From Nonomuraea spiralis (GTDB lineage: Bacteria > Actinomycetota > Actinomycetes > Streptosporangiales > Streptosporangiaceae), in NCBI RefSeq assembly GCF_014648435.1, contig NZ_BMRC01000027.1, positions 62,001-126,000 of the forward strand: 64,000 bases of DNA, given 5' to 3'. Position 1 is the stretch's first letter, and the number at the start of each line of letters is the position of its first letter. The position numbers and the translations under genes are program-made. Positions 17,302-25,467 of this stretch are shown piece after piece. Under the pieces are notes generated by a model, which saw only the letters and a program-made list of their open reading frames with translations, ran no database searches and was not told the origin of the DNA.

Positions 17302-18903
17302 ATGACTGACGAAGCATCTCCTGAGGAGGAGGTCGTCGCGGTGGCGGCGGCCGTGGCGAACACCGCCACGACATTGGAGGTCGCCGAGGCCAACCCCTTG
17401 CGCGACCCGCGTGACAAGCGGCTGCCGCGGGTGGCGGGGCCGTGTGTGCTGGTGCTGTTCGGCGTGACGGGCGACCTGGCCAAGCGCAAGCTGCTGCCGG
17501 CCATTTACGACCTGGGCAACCGCGGCCTGCTGCCGCCCGGTTTCTCGCTGGTCGGTTTCGCCAGGCGCGACTGGAAGGACCAGGACTTCGCCCAGTTGAC
17601 GCACGACGCCGTCAAGGCGCACGCGCGTACGCCCTTCCGCGAGGAGGTCTGGAAGCAGATCCTTGAGGGCATCCATTTCGTGCCGGGCGAGTTCTCCGAC
17701 GACGGGGCCTTCGACGCCCTGGCGATGGCGTTGGCGGAGATCGACCAGACGCGCGGCACGGGCGGAAACTACGCTTTCTACCTGTCTGTGCCGCCCAAGT
17801 TCTTCCCCGTGGTCGTCGAGCAGCTCAAGCGCACCGGCCTGTCCGACGCGCCCGAAGGCTCCTGGCGGCGGGTGGTCATCGAGAAGCCGTTCGGCCACGA
17901 CCTGAAGTCGGCCCACGAGCTGAACGAGATCACCACCTCCGCCTTCCCGGAGAGCTCGATCTTCCGGATCGACCACTACCTGGGCAAGGAGACCGTCCAG
18001 AACATCCTGGCGCTGCGCTTCGCCAACAACCTGTACGAGCCCATCTGGAACCGCAGCTTCGTCGACCACGTGCAGATCACCATGGCCGAGGACATCGGTA
18101 TCGGGGGGCGCGCCGGCTACTACGACGGCATCGGCGCGGCCCGCGACGTGATCCAGAACCACCTGCTCCAGCTCCTCGCGCTGGTCGCCATGGAGGACCC
18201 GACCTCCTTCGACGCCTCGGCGCTGCGCCGGGAGAAGGAGAAGGTGCTCAAGGCCGTACGGCTGCCGTCCAACCTGGGGCTCAACACGGCCCGCGGCCAG
18301 TACTCGGCCGGGTGGCAGGGCGGCGAGAAGGTCGTCGGCTACCTCCAGGAGGACGGCATCCCCGCCGAGTCGATCACCGAGACGTACGCGGCCATCAAGC
18401 TGGAGATCGCCAACCGGCGGTGGGCCGGGGTGCCGTTCTACCTGCGTACCGGCAAGCGGCTGGGCCGCCGGGTCACGGAGGTGGCCGTGGTGTTCCAGCG
18501 CGCGCCGCACCTGCCCTTCAGCAAGACCGACACCGAGATCCTGGGGCAGAACGCCCTGGTGATCCGGGTTCAGCCGGACGAGGGCATCACCGTGCGGTTC
18601 GGGTCGAAGGTCCCGGGCACCGCCATGGAGGTGCGCGACGTGTCCATGGACTTCGCCTACGGCGAGTCGTTCCTGGAGTCCTCGCCCGAGGCGTACGAAC
18701 GCCTGCTGCTCGACGTCATGATCGGCGACCCGCCGCTCTTCCCGCACCAGCGTGAGGTCGAGCTGTCCTGGACGATCCTCGACCCGATCGAGGACTTCTG
18801 GGCCACGCAGGGACAGCCCGAGGGGTACGAGTCGGGCTCGTGGGGGCCGGAGTCGGCCGACGCGATGATGGCGCGCGACGGCCGCGTGTGGAGGAGACTC
18901 TAG
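17302..18903 (+). CDS. zwf: Glucose-6-phosphate 1-dehydrogenase
   Basis: The 533-residue enzyme makes 6-phosphogluconolactone and NADPH. The NADP fingerprint GVTGDLAKRK is at about residues 54-63 and the active-site signature RIDHYLGKE at about 222-230. An N-terminal extension of about 45 residues, Glu/Ala-rich, precedes the Rossmann fold. AGGAGG stands six bases before the ATG at 17302, which rules out the earlier in-frame ATG. Its stop overlaps the opcA start by one base. Confidence 0.96.
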   Translation: MTDEASPEEEVVAVAAAVANTATTLEVAEANPLRDPRDKRLPRVAGPCVLVLFGVTGDLAKRKLLPAIYDLGNRGLLPPGFSLVGFARRDWKDQDFAQLTHDAVKAHARTPFREEVWKQILEGIHFVPGEFSDDGAFDALAMALAEIDQTRGTGGNYAFYLSVPPKFFPVVVEQLKRTGLSDAPEGSWRRVVIEKPFGHDLKSAHELNEITTSAFPESSIFRIDHYLGKETVQNILALRFANNLYEPIWNRSFVDHVQITMAEDIGIGGRAGYYDGIGAARDVIQNHLLQLLALVAMEDPTSFDASALRREKEKVLKAVRLPSNLGLNTARGQYSAGWQGGEKVVGYLQEDGIPAESITETYAAIKLEIANRRWAGVPFYLRTGKRLGRRVTEVAVVFQRAPHLPFSKTDTEILGQNALVIRVQPDEGITVRFGSKVPGTAMEVRDVSMDFAYGESFLESSPEAYERLLLDVMIGDPPLFPHQREVELSWTILDPIEDFWATQGQPEGYESGSWGPESADAMMARDGRVWRRL

Positions 18904-19817
18904 TGACCACGTTCATGTTGTCGGACACGACGGCCGGCAAGATCTCGGCGCAGCTCATGCTGCTGCGCCACCAGATGGGCGCGCCCGCCATCGGCATGGT
19001 GCTGACCCTGGTGGTGATCTCCGAGGAGCGCCACCAGTACGACGCGCTGCGCGCGGCCACCGAGGCTGCCCGCGAACACCCCTCGCGCATCATCGTGGTG
19101 ATCAAGCGCGAGGAGGCCGAGCCCAACCGGCTCGACGCCGAACTGCGCATCGGCGAGAACACACCCGGCGAGGTCGTGGTCCTGCGCCTGTACGGCGAGC
19201 TCACCCAGCACGCCGACTCCGTGGTCAGCCCGCTGCTGCTGCCCGACACGCCCGTGGTGGCCTGGTGGCCGGGCGCGGCCCCCGACGTGCCGTCCAAGGA
19301 CGCGATCGGCGCCCTGGCCCAGCGGCGTATCACCGACGCCAAGGGCTTCGAGGACGGCGGCCCCAAGTCGCTGGTGACCCGGGCCAAGGGCTACGCCCCC
19401 GGCGACACCGACCTGTCGTGGTCCCGGCTGACGCCGTGGCGCAGCCTGCTGGCCGCCGCGTTCGACCAGCCGGTGGGCAAGGTGCGCAAGGGCGTGGTGG
19501 AGGCCAGCCCCGGCCATCCGAGCGCGCCGCTGCTGGCGGCCTGGTTGTCGGAGCGGCTGGGCGCCCCGGTCAAGGTGACCGACTCGGCCGGTCCCGGCCT
19601 GACCTGCGTACGGCTCCAGACCACCGACGGCGAACTGTCGGTCACGCGCAGCGACGCACGGCTGGCCACGCTCTCACGTCCCGGCCAGCCCGACCGGAAC
19701 GTGGCCCTGGCCAGGCGGCACACCTCCGAGCTGATGTCGGAGGAACTGCGCCGGCTGGACAGCGACGAGGTCTACGAGGCCGCCGTCAAGCGGTTCGCCC
19801 GTACCTACAAGGGCTGA
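18903..19817 (+). CDS. opcA: Glucose-6-phosphate dehydrogenase assembly protein OpcA
   Basis: The 304-residue protein matches the OpcA/SCO1938-type actinobacterial family, with conserved VVAWWPG and the C-terminal receptor-like region. In cyanobacteria and corynebacteria OpcA is needed for full G6PDH activity or assembly. The GTG start overlaps the zwf stop by one base, as expected for a partner subunit. It has no enzymatic motif of its own. Confidence 0.93.
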   Translation: MTTFMLSDTTAGKISAQLMLLRHQMGAPAIGMVLTLVVISEERHQYDALRAATEAAREHPSRIIVVIKREEAEPNRLDAELRIGENTPGEVVVLRLYGELTQHADSVVSPLLLPDTPVVAWWPGAAPDVPSKDAIGALAQRRITDAKGFEDGGPKSLVTRAKGYAPGDTDLSWSRLTPWRSLLAAAFDQPVGKVRKGVVEASPGHPSAPLLAAWLSERLGAPVKVTDSAGPGLTCVRLQTTDGELSVTRSDARLATLSRPGQPDRNVALARRHTSELMSEELRRLDSDEVYEAAVKRFARTYKG

Positions 19818-19844
19818 CCGCCCTCCACTCCAGAAAGAAGAGTT

Positions 19845-20618
19845 GTGAGCGTTCCCAACGTTGTCGTGCACCGCGACGCCGACGTCCTGGCCAAGGCCGT
19901 GGCGGCACGCATCATCACGCGCCTGGTCGACGTCCAGTCGGCCAAGGGGTCGGCCTCGATCGTGCTGACCGGCGGCACGGTCGGCATCGCCACGCTGGCC
20001 GCCATCGCCGCCACGCCCGCCCGCGACGCCGTCGACTGGCGACGCCTCGACGTCTGGTGGGGCGACGAACGTTTCGTGCCCACCGGCGACAAGGAACGCA
20101 ACGAGACCGGCGCCCGCCAGGCGCTGCTCGACCACGTGGACCTGGACCCCGACCGGGTCCACGTCATGCGCGGCCCCGACTCGGGCCTGACGGCCGAGGA
20201 GTCCGCCGAGGCGTACGCCGCCGAACTGCGCGCCGCGGCCCGCCCCGAGGACCACGGCCCGGTGCCGGCCTTCGACATCATGCTCCTCGGCATGGGCCCC
20301 GACGCCCACGTGGCCTCCCTGTTCCCCGGCATGCCCGCCCTGTACGACACCCGCCCGGTCGTCTCCGTCCACGGCTCCCCCAAGCCGCCCCCCACCCGCA
20401 TCTCCCTGACCCTGCCCGCCATCCAGGCGGCGCGCGAGGTGTGGGTCGTGGCGGCCGGCGAGGAGAAGTCGGGCGCGGTGCGCCTGGCCCTGTCGGACTC
20501 GGGCCCGGTCCAGGTCCCGGCCGCGGGCGCCCGCGGCCGAGCCGGCACCCTGTTCCTCCTCGACCGCGCGGCCGCCACCAAGATCCCCCCGGAACTCGGC
20601 CGCCTGGCCTCCCCCTGA
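19845..20618 (+). CDS. pgl: 6-phosphogluconolactonase
   Basis: The 257-residue protein belongs to the NagB/RpiA-like lactonase family. Conserved segments are VLTGGTVGI near the N-terminus, WWGDERFVP (about 66-74) and LGMGPDAHVASLFPG (about 147-161). It hydrolyses the product of Zwf and is the last gene of the operon. The GTG at 19845 has GAAAGAAG upstream. The gene ends two bases before a convergent gene, with no room for a separate terminator. Confidence 0.95.
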   Translation: MSVPNVVVHRDADVLAKAVAARIITRLVDVQSAKGSASIVLTGGTVGIATLAAIAATPARDAVDWRRLDVWWGDERFVPTGDKERNETGARQALLDHVDLDPDRVHVMRGPDSGLTAEESAEAYAAELRAAARPEDHGPVPAFDIMLLGMGPDAHVASLFPGMPALYDTRPVVSVHGSPKPPPTRISLTLPAIQAAREVWVVAAGEEKSGAVRLALSDSGPVQVPAAGARGRAGTLFLLDRAAATKIPPELGRLASP

Positions 20619-20620
20619 GG

Positions 20621-21484
20621 TCAGCGCGGATCGGGGGTGGGCGCGCACCCGAACATCTCACCGAACCGCCGTTCAGCGATCTCCACAAGCTGGACGAGAT
20701 CGTAGTTCTGGTCCCGTGCGGGGTTCTTCATGACCGTGACGCCGATGAACGGACTCCTTTCCCCGCACCGGAACCAGACGCCCGCGCTGCGGAACGGGTA
20801 CAGCCGGGCCTCGAAGTCGTGGATCTGCCCCTTGCCCAGTTCGGCCGGCAGGTTGTAGACGTCGGTGTCGCGGGGCAGAAAGCGCACCCCGTGCTCCTTG
20901 AGGTAGTCGCGGTCCCAGCGGATCATGTCGCGCCCGACCGTTCTCATGAACCACGAGCTGTACGGCTCCTGCGGCCCGGCGGCCAGGATCTGGCCGAGCG
21001 CCCAGCAGCCGGGGGCGGTGAGCCCGCCCATCCCCGGCGCCTCCGTCTCCGCACGGCCGCGCTTGTTCAGCTCGTCCAGGAACCGCGTGCCGAGGCGGGG
21101 GGCGCCCTCCTTGGCGGTGGTGGCGTGGGCGAGGGCCGTCGCCAGCATGGACAGCAGCTCCCGGTTCTGGGCGCGCATCCCGCGAGCCGCCTCCGGGCTC
21201 TGGTCCAGCGCCTTGCGCACACGGGCCGACAGGTGCACGGGCAGCGTGGTGAGCGCCTGCGGGCCGAGCTTCTCCAGCAGTGCCGTGGCGAAGCGGGGAT
21301 CGGTCATCCGGTCCTTGAACGCGGCGAGCTTCGTGAGGGTGTCCTTGTCCCCCCTGCCGGCCGCCTCGACCAGTCCGGAGGCCTGCTCGGCCTCGGCGCG
21401 CACCCGGGACGGGATCAGCCGCCCCTCGTCGATCCGGACCGCGCCGGGCGGCACCACGGAGCCGGGCACCGGGTGACCGAACAC
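20621..21484 (-). CDS. Uncharacterised protein, possibly the detached C-terminal part of a longer protein
   Basis: I do not recognise the family. The 287 residues are soluble and mixed alpha/beta in look, Ala/Arg/Glu-rich in the first half (a possible helical linker with LTKLAAFKDRM and ATALLEKLGP) and more globular at the end (DYLKEHGVRFLP, GVTVMKNP). The only usable start is a GTG at 21484 with a weak, distant GAGAAGG. Directly upstream in the same frame come TAG and TAA stops and the preceding small gene. It may be a real third gene of a WXG-like operon or the tail of a gene broken by those stops. Confidence 0.55.
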   Translation of the reverse strand: MFGHPVPGSVVPPGAVRIDEGRLIPSRVRAEAEQASGLVEAAGRGDKDTLTKLAAFKDRMTDPRFATALLEKLGPQALTTLPVHLSARVRKALDQSPEAARGMRAQNRELLSMLATALAHATTAKEGAPRLGTRFLDELNKRGRAETEAPGMGGLTAPGCWALGQILAAGPQEPYSSWFMRTVGRDMIRWDRDYLKEHGVRFLPRDTDVYNLPAELGKGQIHDFEARLYPFRSAGVWFRCGERSPFIGVTVMKNPARDQNYDLVQLVEIAERRFGEMFGCAPTPDPR

Positions 21485-21508
21485 GTCGGTGCGGACCTTC
21501 TCGGCCTA

Positions 21509-21721
21509 TTAGGCCAGGTCGCGCCGCCGGTACAGGTCGGGCGCCTGCTCGGTCAGCCAGCGCGCCGCCCGGTCGATCGCGGTGACCCCCGGATGGCTCA
21601 GCTGCACCGCCGCCAGGATCGCGCGCACCTGGCTCGCGCAGCCGGCCAGGGCCTTGCCCGCCTCCTGTACGCCCTGCCCGAGCCGGTGCATCTCGCGCGG
21701 GTCGAGCGAGGAGGACGTCAC
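21509..21721 (-). CDS. Small helical protein, WXG100-like partner
   Basis: This 70-residue helical protein starts with a GTG that overlaps the stop of the preceding WXG-like gene (GTGA), so the two are coupled. It lacks a clear W-x-G. The sequence ends at a TAA followed at once by an in-frame TAG, and the frame then stays open through the next gene. It could be a complete small partner protein or the N-terminus of a larger, now interrupted protein. Confidence 0.55.
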   Translation of the reverse strand: MTSSSLDPREMHRLGQGVQEAGKALAGCASQVRAILAAVQLSHPGVTAIDRAARWLTEQAPDLYRRRDLA

Positions 21722-21969
21722 AGGTTCCGCCGTTCGTCGAGGGAGTAGCGGGCGGCCTCCTCGCGCAGTCGCTCGATGACCTCCCGCAGCCCGTGCCACA
21801 CCTCCAGCCGGCGGCGCACGAGCTCCTGGGCGAAGGCGTCGGCGGCCGGGCCCGTCCAGGTGCGCCCGTCCGTCAGCCGGCGCACGGCCTCGTCGAGGCA
21901 GTGCCAGTGCTGGTCGGACAGCGCCTGCACGCGGCGCTGGGCGTCCAGCAGGTCCGCCGGAGTAGTCAT
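21718..21969 (-). CDS. WXG100-like small protein
   Basis: The 83 residues form two predicted helices with W-T-G at 38-40 between them (TWTGPAADAFAQEL), the hallmark of the WXG100/ESAT-6-like fold exported by type VII systems. GGGAGG lies 6-7 bases before the ATG. It heads a three-gene minus-strand operon. No Ecc secretion gene is in the window, so export is an inference from the fold. The following small gene overlaps by four bases. Confidence 0.65.
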   Translation of the reverse strand: MTTPADLLDAQRRVQALSDQHWHCLDEAVRRLTDGRTWTGPAADAFAQELVRRRLEVWHGLREVIERLREEAARYSLDERRNL

Positions 21970-22110
21970 GTGAACCTCCCACCGACCGTGGTACGCACGA
22001 CGCGCCCCCTCAGGCTCACTCCGTGTTCCGCGATGCCAGGAGAGTCCCGCCGCGTCATGCCGTTCGGTGAGGACGGCATGAGGACGGCATGACGGACGTG
22101 GTGGGGCCGG

Positions 22111-23130
22111 TCAGGCGAGGGGGGCCAGGGTGTCGATCTCCTTGAGGAGGGACTGTTTGCGGTCGGTGGTGAGGTAGGAGGCGTTGACGGCGTTGCGGGC
22201 GAGCTGGGCCAGTTCCGCGGCGCCGAGCCCGAGCACGTGGGCGGCCGCGCGGTACTCGCCGGCCAGGGTGGTGGCGAACATGGGCGGGTCGTCGCTGTTG
22301 AGGGTGACGTACAGGCCCTCCTCCAGCATGCGGGGCAGCGGGTGGGCGGCGAGGTCGGGCACCTGGCCGGTGCGGACGTTGGAGGTGGGGCAGACGTCCA
22401 GGGGGAGCTGGGTCTCGCGCAGGTGGGCGACCAGGCGGGGGTCGGACAGGCAGTTGATGCCGTGGCCGATGCGTTCGGCGCCGTAGCCCTCGATGACCTC
22501 CCACATCGTCTCGGGGCCGCTCATCTCGCCGCCGTGCGGGACGCTGTGCAGTCCGGCGGCGCGCGCGGCGGTGAAGGCGTCGCGGTAGGCGTCGCGGTAC
22601 TTGGGGCGTTCCTGTTCGATGCCGCCGATCCCGAAACCTACCAATGCGGCGGGAGGTTCCTGGAGGGCGTGCTCGACGGTGATCCGGGCGGCCTCCTCGC
22701 CGTACTCGCCGGGGATGTCGAAGATGTACGCCATCTCCACCCCGTGGTCGGCGAGGGAACGCCGGGCGGCCAGGTCGAGGGCCTGTGTCACCTCGCGCAT
22801 GGGCATGCCGACCATGTGGTGCGCGTACGGGGTGACCTGCAGCTCGGCGTACCGGCCGCCCTGTCCGGCGAGGTCCCTGGCCAGGCCGAGGACGAGGGTG
22901 GCGACGTCCTCGGGGTCGCGGACGAGGGCGTTGACGGCCTGGTACACGCGGGCGAAGTGGGGGAAGTCGACGAAGGTGTAGAAGCGGCGCAGTTCCTCCT
23001 CCGAGGTCGGGACCTCGCTTCCGGGATGGCGGCGGGACAGCTCCAGCACGGTCTCTACCGAGGCCGAGCCGACCAGGTGTACGTGCAGCTCCACCTTGGG
23101 AAGCGCGTCGATGAAGGCGTCGATGGTCAT
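22111..23130 (-). CDS. add: Adenosine/adenine deaminase
   Basis: The amidohydrolase of 339 residues has the zinc histidines H16 and H18 in ELHVHL, HGGE with the catalytic glutamate in the middle, and NSDDPPMF near the end. The reaction is deamination of adenosine to inosine; the SDDP form also occurs in adenine deaminases, so the exact substrate is open. Start: ATG at 23130 follows TATGGT by seven bases (leaderless); an ATG at 23142 is also in frame. It is divergent from a methyltransferase gene. Confidence 0.85.
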   Translation of the reverse strand: MTIDAFIDALPKVELHVHLVGSASVETVLELSRRHPGSEVPTSEEELRRFYTFVDFPHFARVYQAVNALVRDPEDVATLVLGLARDLAGQGGRYAELQVTPYAHHMVGMPMREVTQALDLAARRSLADHGVEMAYIFDIPGEYGEEAARITVEHALQEPPAALVGFGIGGIEQERPKYRDAYRDAFTAARAAGLHSVPHGGEMSGPETMWEVIEGYGAERIGHGINCLSDPRLVAHLRETQLPLDVCPTSNVRTGQVPDLAAHPLPRMLEEGLYVTLNSDDPPMFATTLAGEYRAAAHVLGLGAAELAQLARNAVNASYLTTDRKQSLLKEIDTLAPLA

Positions 23131-23148
23131 GGCGAAGACCATAAGCCC

Positions 23149-23186
23149 GAAATTTCCCCACAAAACAGAGAAACGGCCGAAATTTC
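23149..23186. promoter_or_regulatory. Pair of GAAATTTC palindromes between add and the methyltransferase
   Basis: Two copies of CCGAAATTTC-like sequence (GAAATTTC at 23149-23156 and 23179-23186) lie 30 bases apart start to start, close to three helical turns, in the 99-base divergent promoter region. The spacing suits a dimeric or looping regulator. No nearby gene is an obvious binder. Confidence 0.4.
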
Positions 23187-23229
23187 ACGTAAGAATGTCA
23201 GAATTCCGCTGAGCGTATGCTGGTGGCCC

Positions 23230-23973
23230 GTGAGAGACCCGGCGGCCTACGACCGCGGCTTCGCACGGCTCACCTCGTACACCGTCGAGCCGCTGCTGGA
23301 CGCCCTGGGCCCGCGCCCGCGCAGGCTGCTCGACCTCGGCTGCGGCACGGGCGTCGTCACGGCCGCGGCGCTCGCGCTCGGCGCCGAGGTCACCGCCGTC
23401 GACTCCAGCCCCGCCATGCTGGACGTGGTCGCCCGCCGCCACCCCGGCGCCACCGTACGGGGGGCCACCCTGCCCGTCCTGCCCTTCGACGACGGCTCCT
23501 TCGACGCCGCGGCGGGCAACTTCGTCATCAACCACGTCACCGACACCCCGGCGACGCTCGCGGAGTTGCACCGCGTGCTGCGTCCCGGCGGCGCGCTCGC
23601 GCTGACCTGGTGGACGTCCGAGGAGATGACGGCCACGAACGTCTTCGCCGAGGCGCTGGCGGCGGCGCGGGTCCCGTACGAACCCCCGGCCCGGCCCTTC
23701 ACCGCGGTGGAGCGGCCCGAGCGGTTCGCCGGGCTGCTGACGGCGGCGGGCTTCGGGGAGGTGGGCGTGCGGACGCTGCGCTGGCGGCACCGGGTCGACC
23801 CGGCCGCCTGGTGGACCGGCGTCGTCGAGGCGGCCGGCCCGCGCTTCGAGGTGATCACCCGGCAGCCGCCGGAGACCCTCGCACGGGTACGGGCCTGCTA
23901 CGACCGCCTGGCCGCCCCGTACGCCGCCGCGGGGTTCCCCGTCTGCGCCCGCCTAGCCCACGGCCTCCGCTGA
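23230..23973 (+). CDS. SAM-dependent class I methyltransferase
   Basis: The 247-residue protein has motif I DLGCGTG (about 35-41), an acidic residue after strand 2 (VTAVDSS) and the post-motif VLRPGGALAL typical of the UbiE/Methyltransf_11 group. The substrate is unknown. GTG at 23230 follows TATGCT by eight bases with no ribosome-binding site, so it is probably leaderless. The 3' end overlaps the convergent TetR gene by 21 bases. Confidence 0.85.
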   Translation: MRDPAAYDRGFARLTSYTVEPLLDALGPRPRRLLDLGCGTGVVTAAALALGAEVTAVDSSPAMLDVVARRHPGATVRGATLPVLPFDDGSFDAAAGNFVINHVTDTPATLAELHRVLRPGGALALTWWTSEEMTATNVFAEALAAARVPYEPPARPFTAVERPERFAGLLTAAGFGEVGVRTLRWRHRVDPAAWWTGVVEAAGPRFEVITRQPPETLARVRACYDRLAAPYAAAGFPVCARLAHGLR

Positions 23974-24537
23974 CCAGGCCGTGACCAGCGGCACCAGCAC
24001 CCCGTCGACCGACCCGGTCACGAACTCGGCGTCGAAGGGCGGCCCGATGAAGATCATGCGATGCCACACCAGGGCCTCGGCGACCCCGAACAGCCGTACG
24101 GGATCGACCGCGGCGGACAGCTCGCCGCGCGCCCTGGCCCGCTCGACGAGCGCGCCCACGTCGCCGAGGTTGCGGGCGGGCATGTGGGCGCGCAGCGTGC
24201 GGGCCAGCTCCTGGTTGGACACCAGCGTCGAGGACAGCCCGATGACCATCGCGTGTTTGCGTTCGACCGTCTCGCACAGGCCACGGAAGATCGAGACCAG
24301 GTCGCCGCGGAGCGAGCCGGTGTCCTCCCCCGGCGGCGCGTCCATGTCGAGCCGCCGGCAGATGACGTCGACCACCAGCTCGGGCTTGCCCGCCCAGCGC
24401 CGGTAGATGGTGGCCTTGCTGGCCTTCGCGCGCTTGGCGATCTGGTCGACCGACATGCGGTCGTAGCCCACCTCGGACAACAACTCCATCGTGGCGTCGA
24501 GGATGGCCCTGGCGCGGTCAGGGTCGAGTGGGGCCAC
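23953..24537 (-). CDS. TetR-family repressor
   Basis: The 194 residues start with a TetR helix-turn-helix (about 10-56, ending ASKATIYRRWAGKPELV) and continue with a helical ligand domain. The GTG at 24537 is preferred over the one at 24543 because AAGG then lies eight bases upstream. The gene follows the SDR gene by 11 bases in the same operon, so it should control that operon through the perfect palindrome at 25443-25467. Confidence 0.88.
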   Translation of the reverse strand: MAPLDPDRARAILDATMELLSEVGYDRMSVDQIAKRAKASKATIYRRWAGKPELVVDVICRRLDMDAPPGEDTGSLRGDLVSIFRGLCETVERKHAMVIGLSSTLVSNQELARTLRAHMPARNLGDVGALVERARARGELSAAVDPVRLFGVAEALVWHRMIFIGPPFDAEFVTGSVDGVLVPLVTAWSAEAVG

Positions 24538-24548
24538 GGGCACATCCT

Positions 24549-25430
24549 TCAGCGATAGGCGATCTCCTCGAATCGTACGCCCGTAAGCTGCGTGGACACC
24601 TCCCACAACCGCCGGGCGAGCTCCTCGGACCGGGCCGTCTTCGAGGGCGTGAGCAGCTTCAGCTTCGGGCCGACGAACTCGCCGCCGGTGATCTGGGGCG
24701 AGGTGGCGGCGTACAGGGAGGTGACGGCGCCGGCGTCCGCCGACTGCAGGAACACGCCCAGGAGGGGCTGTAGGGGCCCCAGCTTGAAGATGTGGGTCGC
24801 GGTGGCACCTGGGTGGGTGGCGACGCTGGTCAGGCTCGTACCGGCCGCGTCGGCACGCCGCTGGAGCTCCAGGGCGAACAGCAGGTTGGCGAGCTTGGAC
24901 CGCCCGTACGCCTTCATCCGGCCGTAGCCGCGTTCCAGTCCGAGGTCGTCGAAGTCGATTCTGCCGATGGCGTGCGCCTCGCTGGAGACCGTCACCACGC
25001 GGGGCTTCGGGGCGGCGAGGAGCAGCGGCAGGAGCAGCCCGGTGAGCGCGAAGTGGCCGAGGTGGTTGGTGCCGAACTGCAGCTCCCAGCCGTCCTTGGT
25101 CATCCGGCGGGGGATCATGGCGATGCCGGCGTTGTTGACCAGCAGGTCCAGCTTGTCCATCGTGTCGCCGACGGTGGCCGCGAAGCTCCGGACCGAGGAC
25201 TGGTCGGCCAGGTCGAGGCCGCCGTGCACGACGTCGGCGCCCGGCACGGCCCGCCGGATCTCGGCCACCGCGGCCTCGCCCTTGTCCGCCGAGCGGGTGG
25301 CCACGACGACGCGGGCGCCGCGGCGGGCCAGCTCTCGGGCGGTGGGCAGGCCGATTCCGCTGTTGGCGCCGGTCACGATGGCCGTCGTGCCGGCGAGGTC
25401 CGGGATGTCGGCTGGCGTCCAGGGGGTCAT
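24549..25430 (-). CDS. Short-chain dehydrogenase/reductase, retinol dehydrogenase-like
   Basis: The 293-residue SDR has TGANSGIG (20-27), NNAG (99-102) and the catalytic YxxxK (Tyr175, Lys179). The length and the C-terminal extension resemble the RDH/WWOX-type classical SDRs, which act on lipophilic aldehydes or ketones with NADP(H). GGAGGGG is seven bases before the ATG at 25430. The first gene of an operon with a TetR repressor, it suggests an inducible detoxification enzyme whose substrate is unknown. Confidence 0.88.
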   Translation of the reverse strand: MTPWTPADIPDLAGTTAIVTGANSGIGLPTARELARRGARVVVATRSADKGEAAVAEIRRAVPGADVVHGGLDLADQSSVRSFAATVGDTMDKLDLLVNNAGIAMIPRRMTKDGWELQFGTNHLGHFALTGLLLPLLLAAPKPRVVTVSSEAHAIGRIDFDDLGLERGYGRMKAYGRSKLANLLFALELQRRADAAGTSLTSVATHPGATATHIFKLGPLQPLLGVFLQSADAGAVTSLYAATSPQITGGEFVGPKLKLLTPSKTARSEELARRLWEVSTQLTGVRFEEIAYR

Positions 25431-25442
25431 CGCCCCTCCTTT

Positions 25443-25467
25443 GGTGTACGAAACCGTTTCGTACACC
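25443..25467. promoter_or_regulatory. Perfect 25-bp palindromic operator of the SDR-TetR operon
   Basis: Two perfect 12-base arms, GGTGTACGAAAC and GTTTCGTACACC, flank a single central C. The site lies 13 bases upstream of the SDR start, over the expected promoter, and TACGAAACnGTTTCGTA resembles TetR-family operators. The adjacent TetR product is the likely ligand-responsive repressor. Confidence 0.8.

Noticed and set aside
22237..23229. N-terminal extension of the methyltransferase frame across the add gene
   Set aside because: The upstream part is antisense to add and has no methyltransferase similarity; the family start and a leaderless promoter are at 23230.
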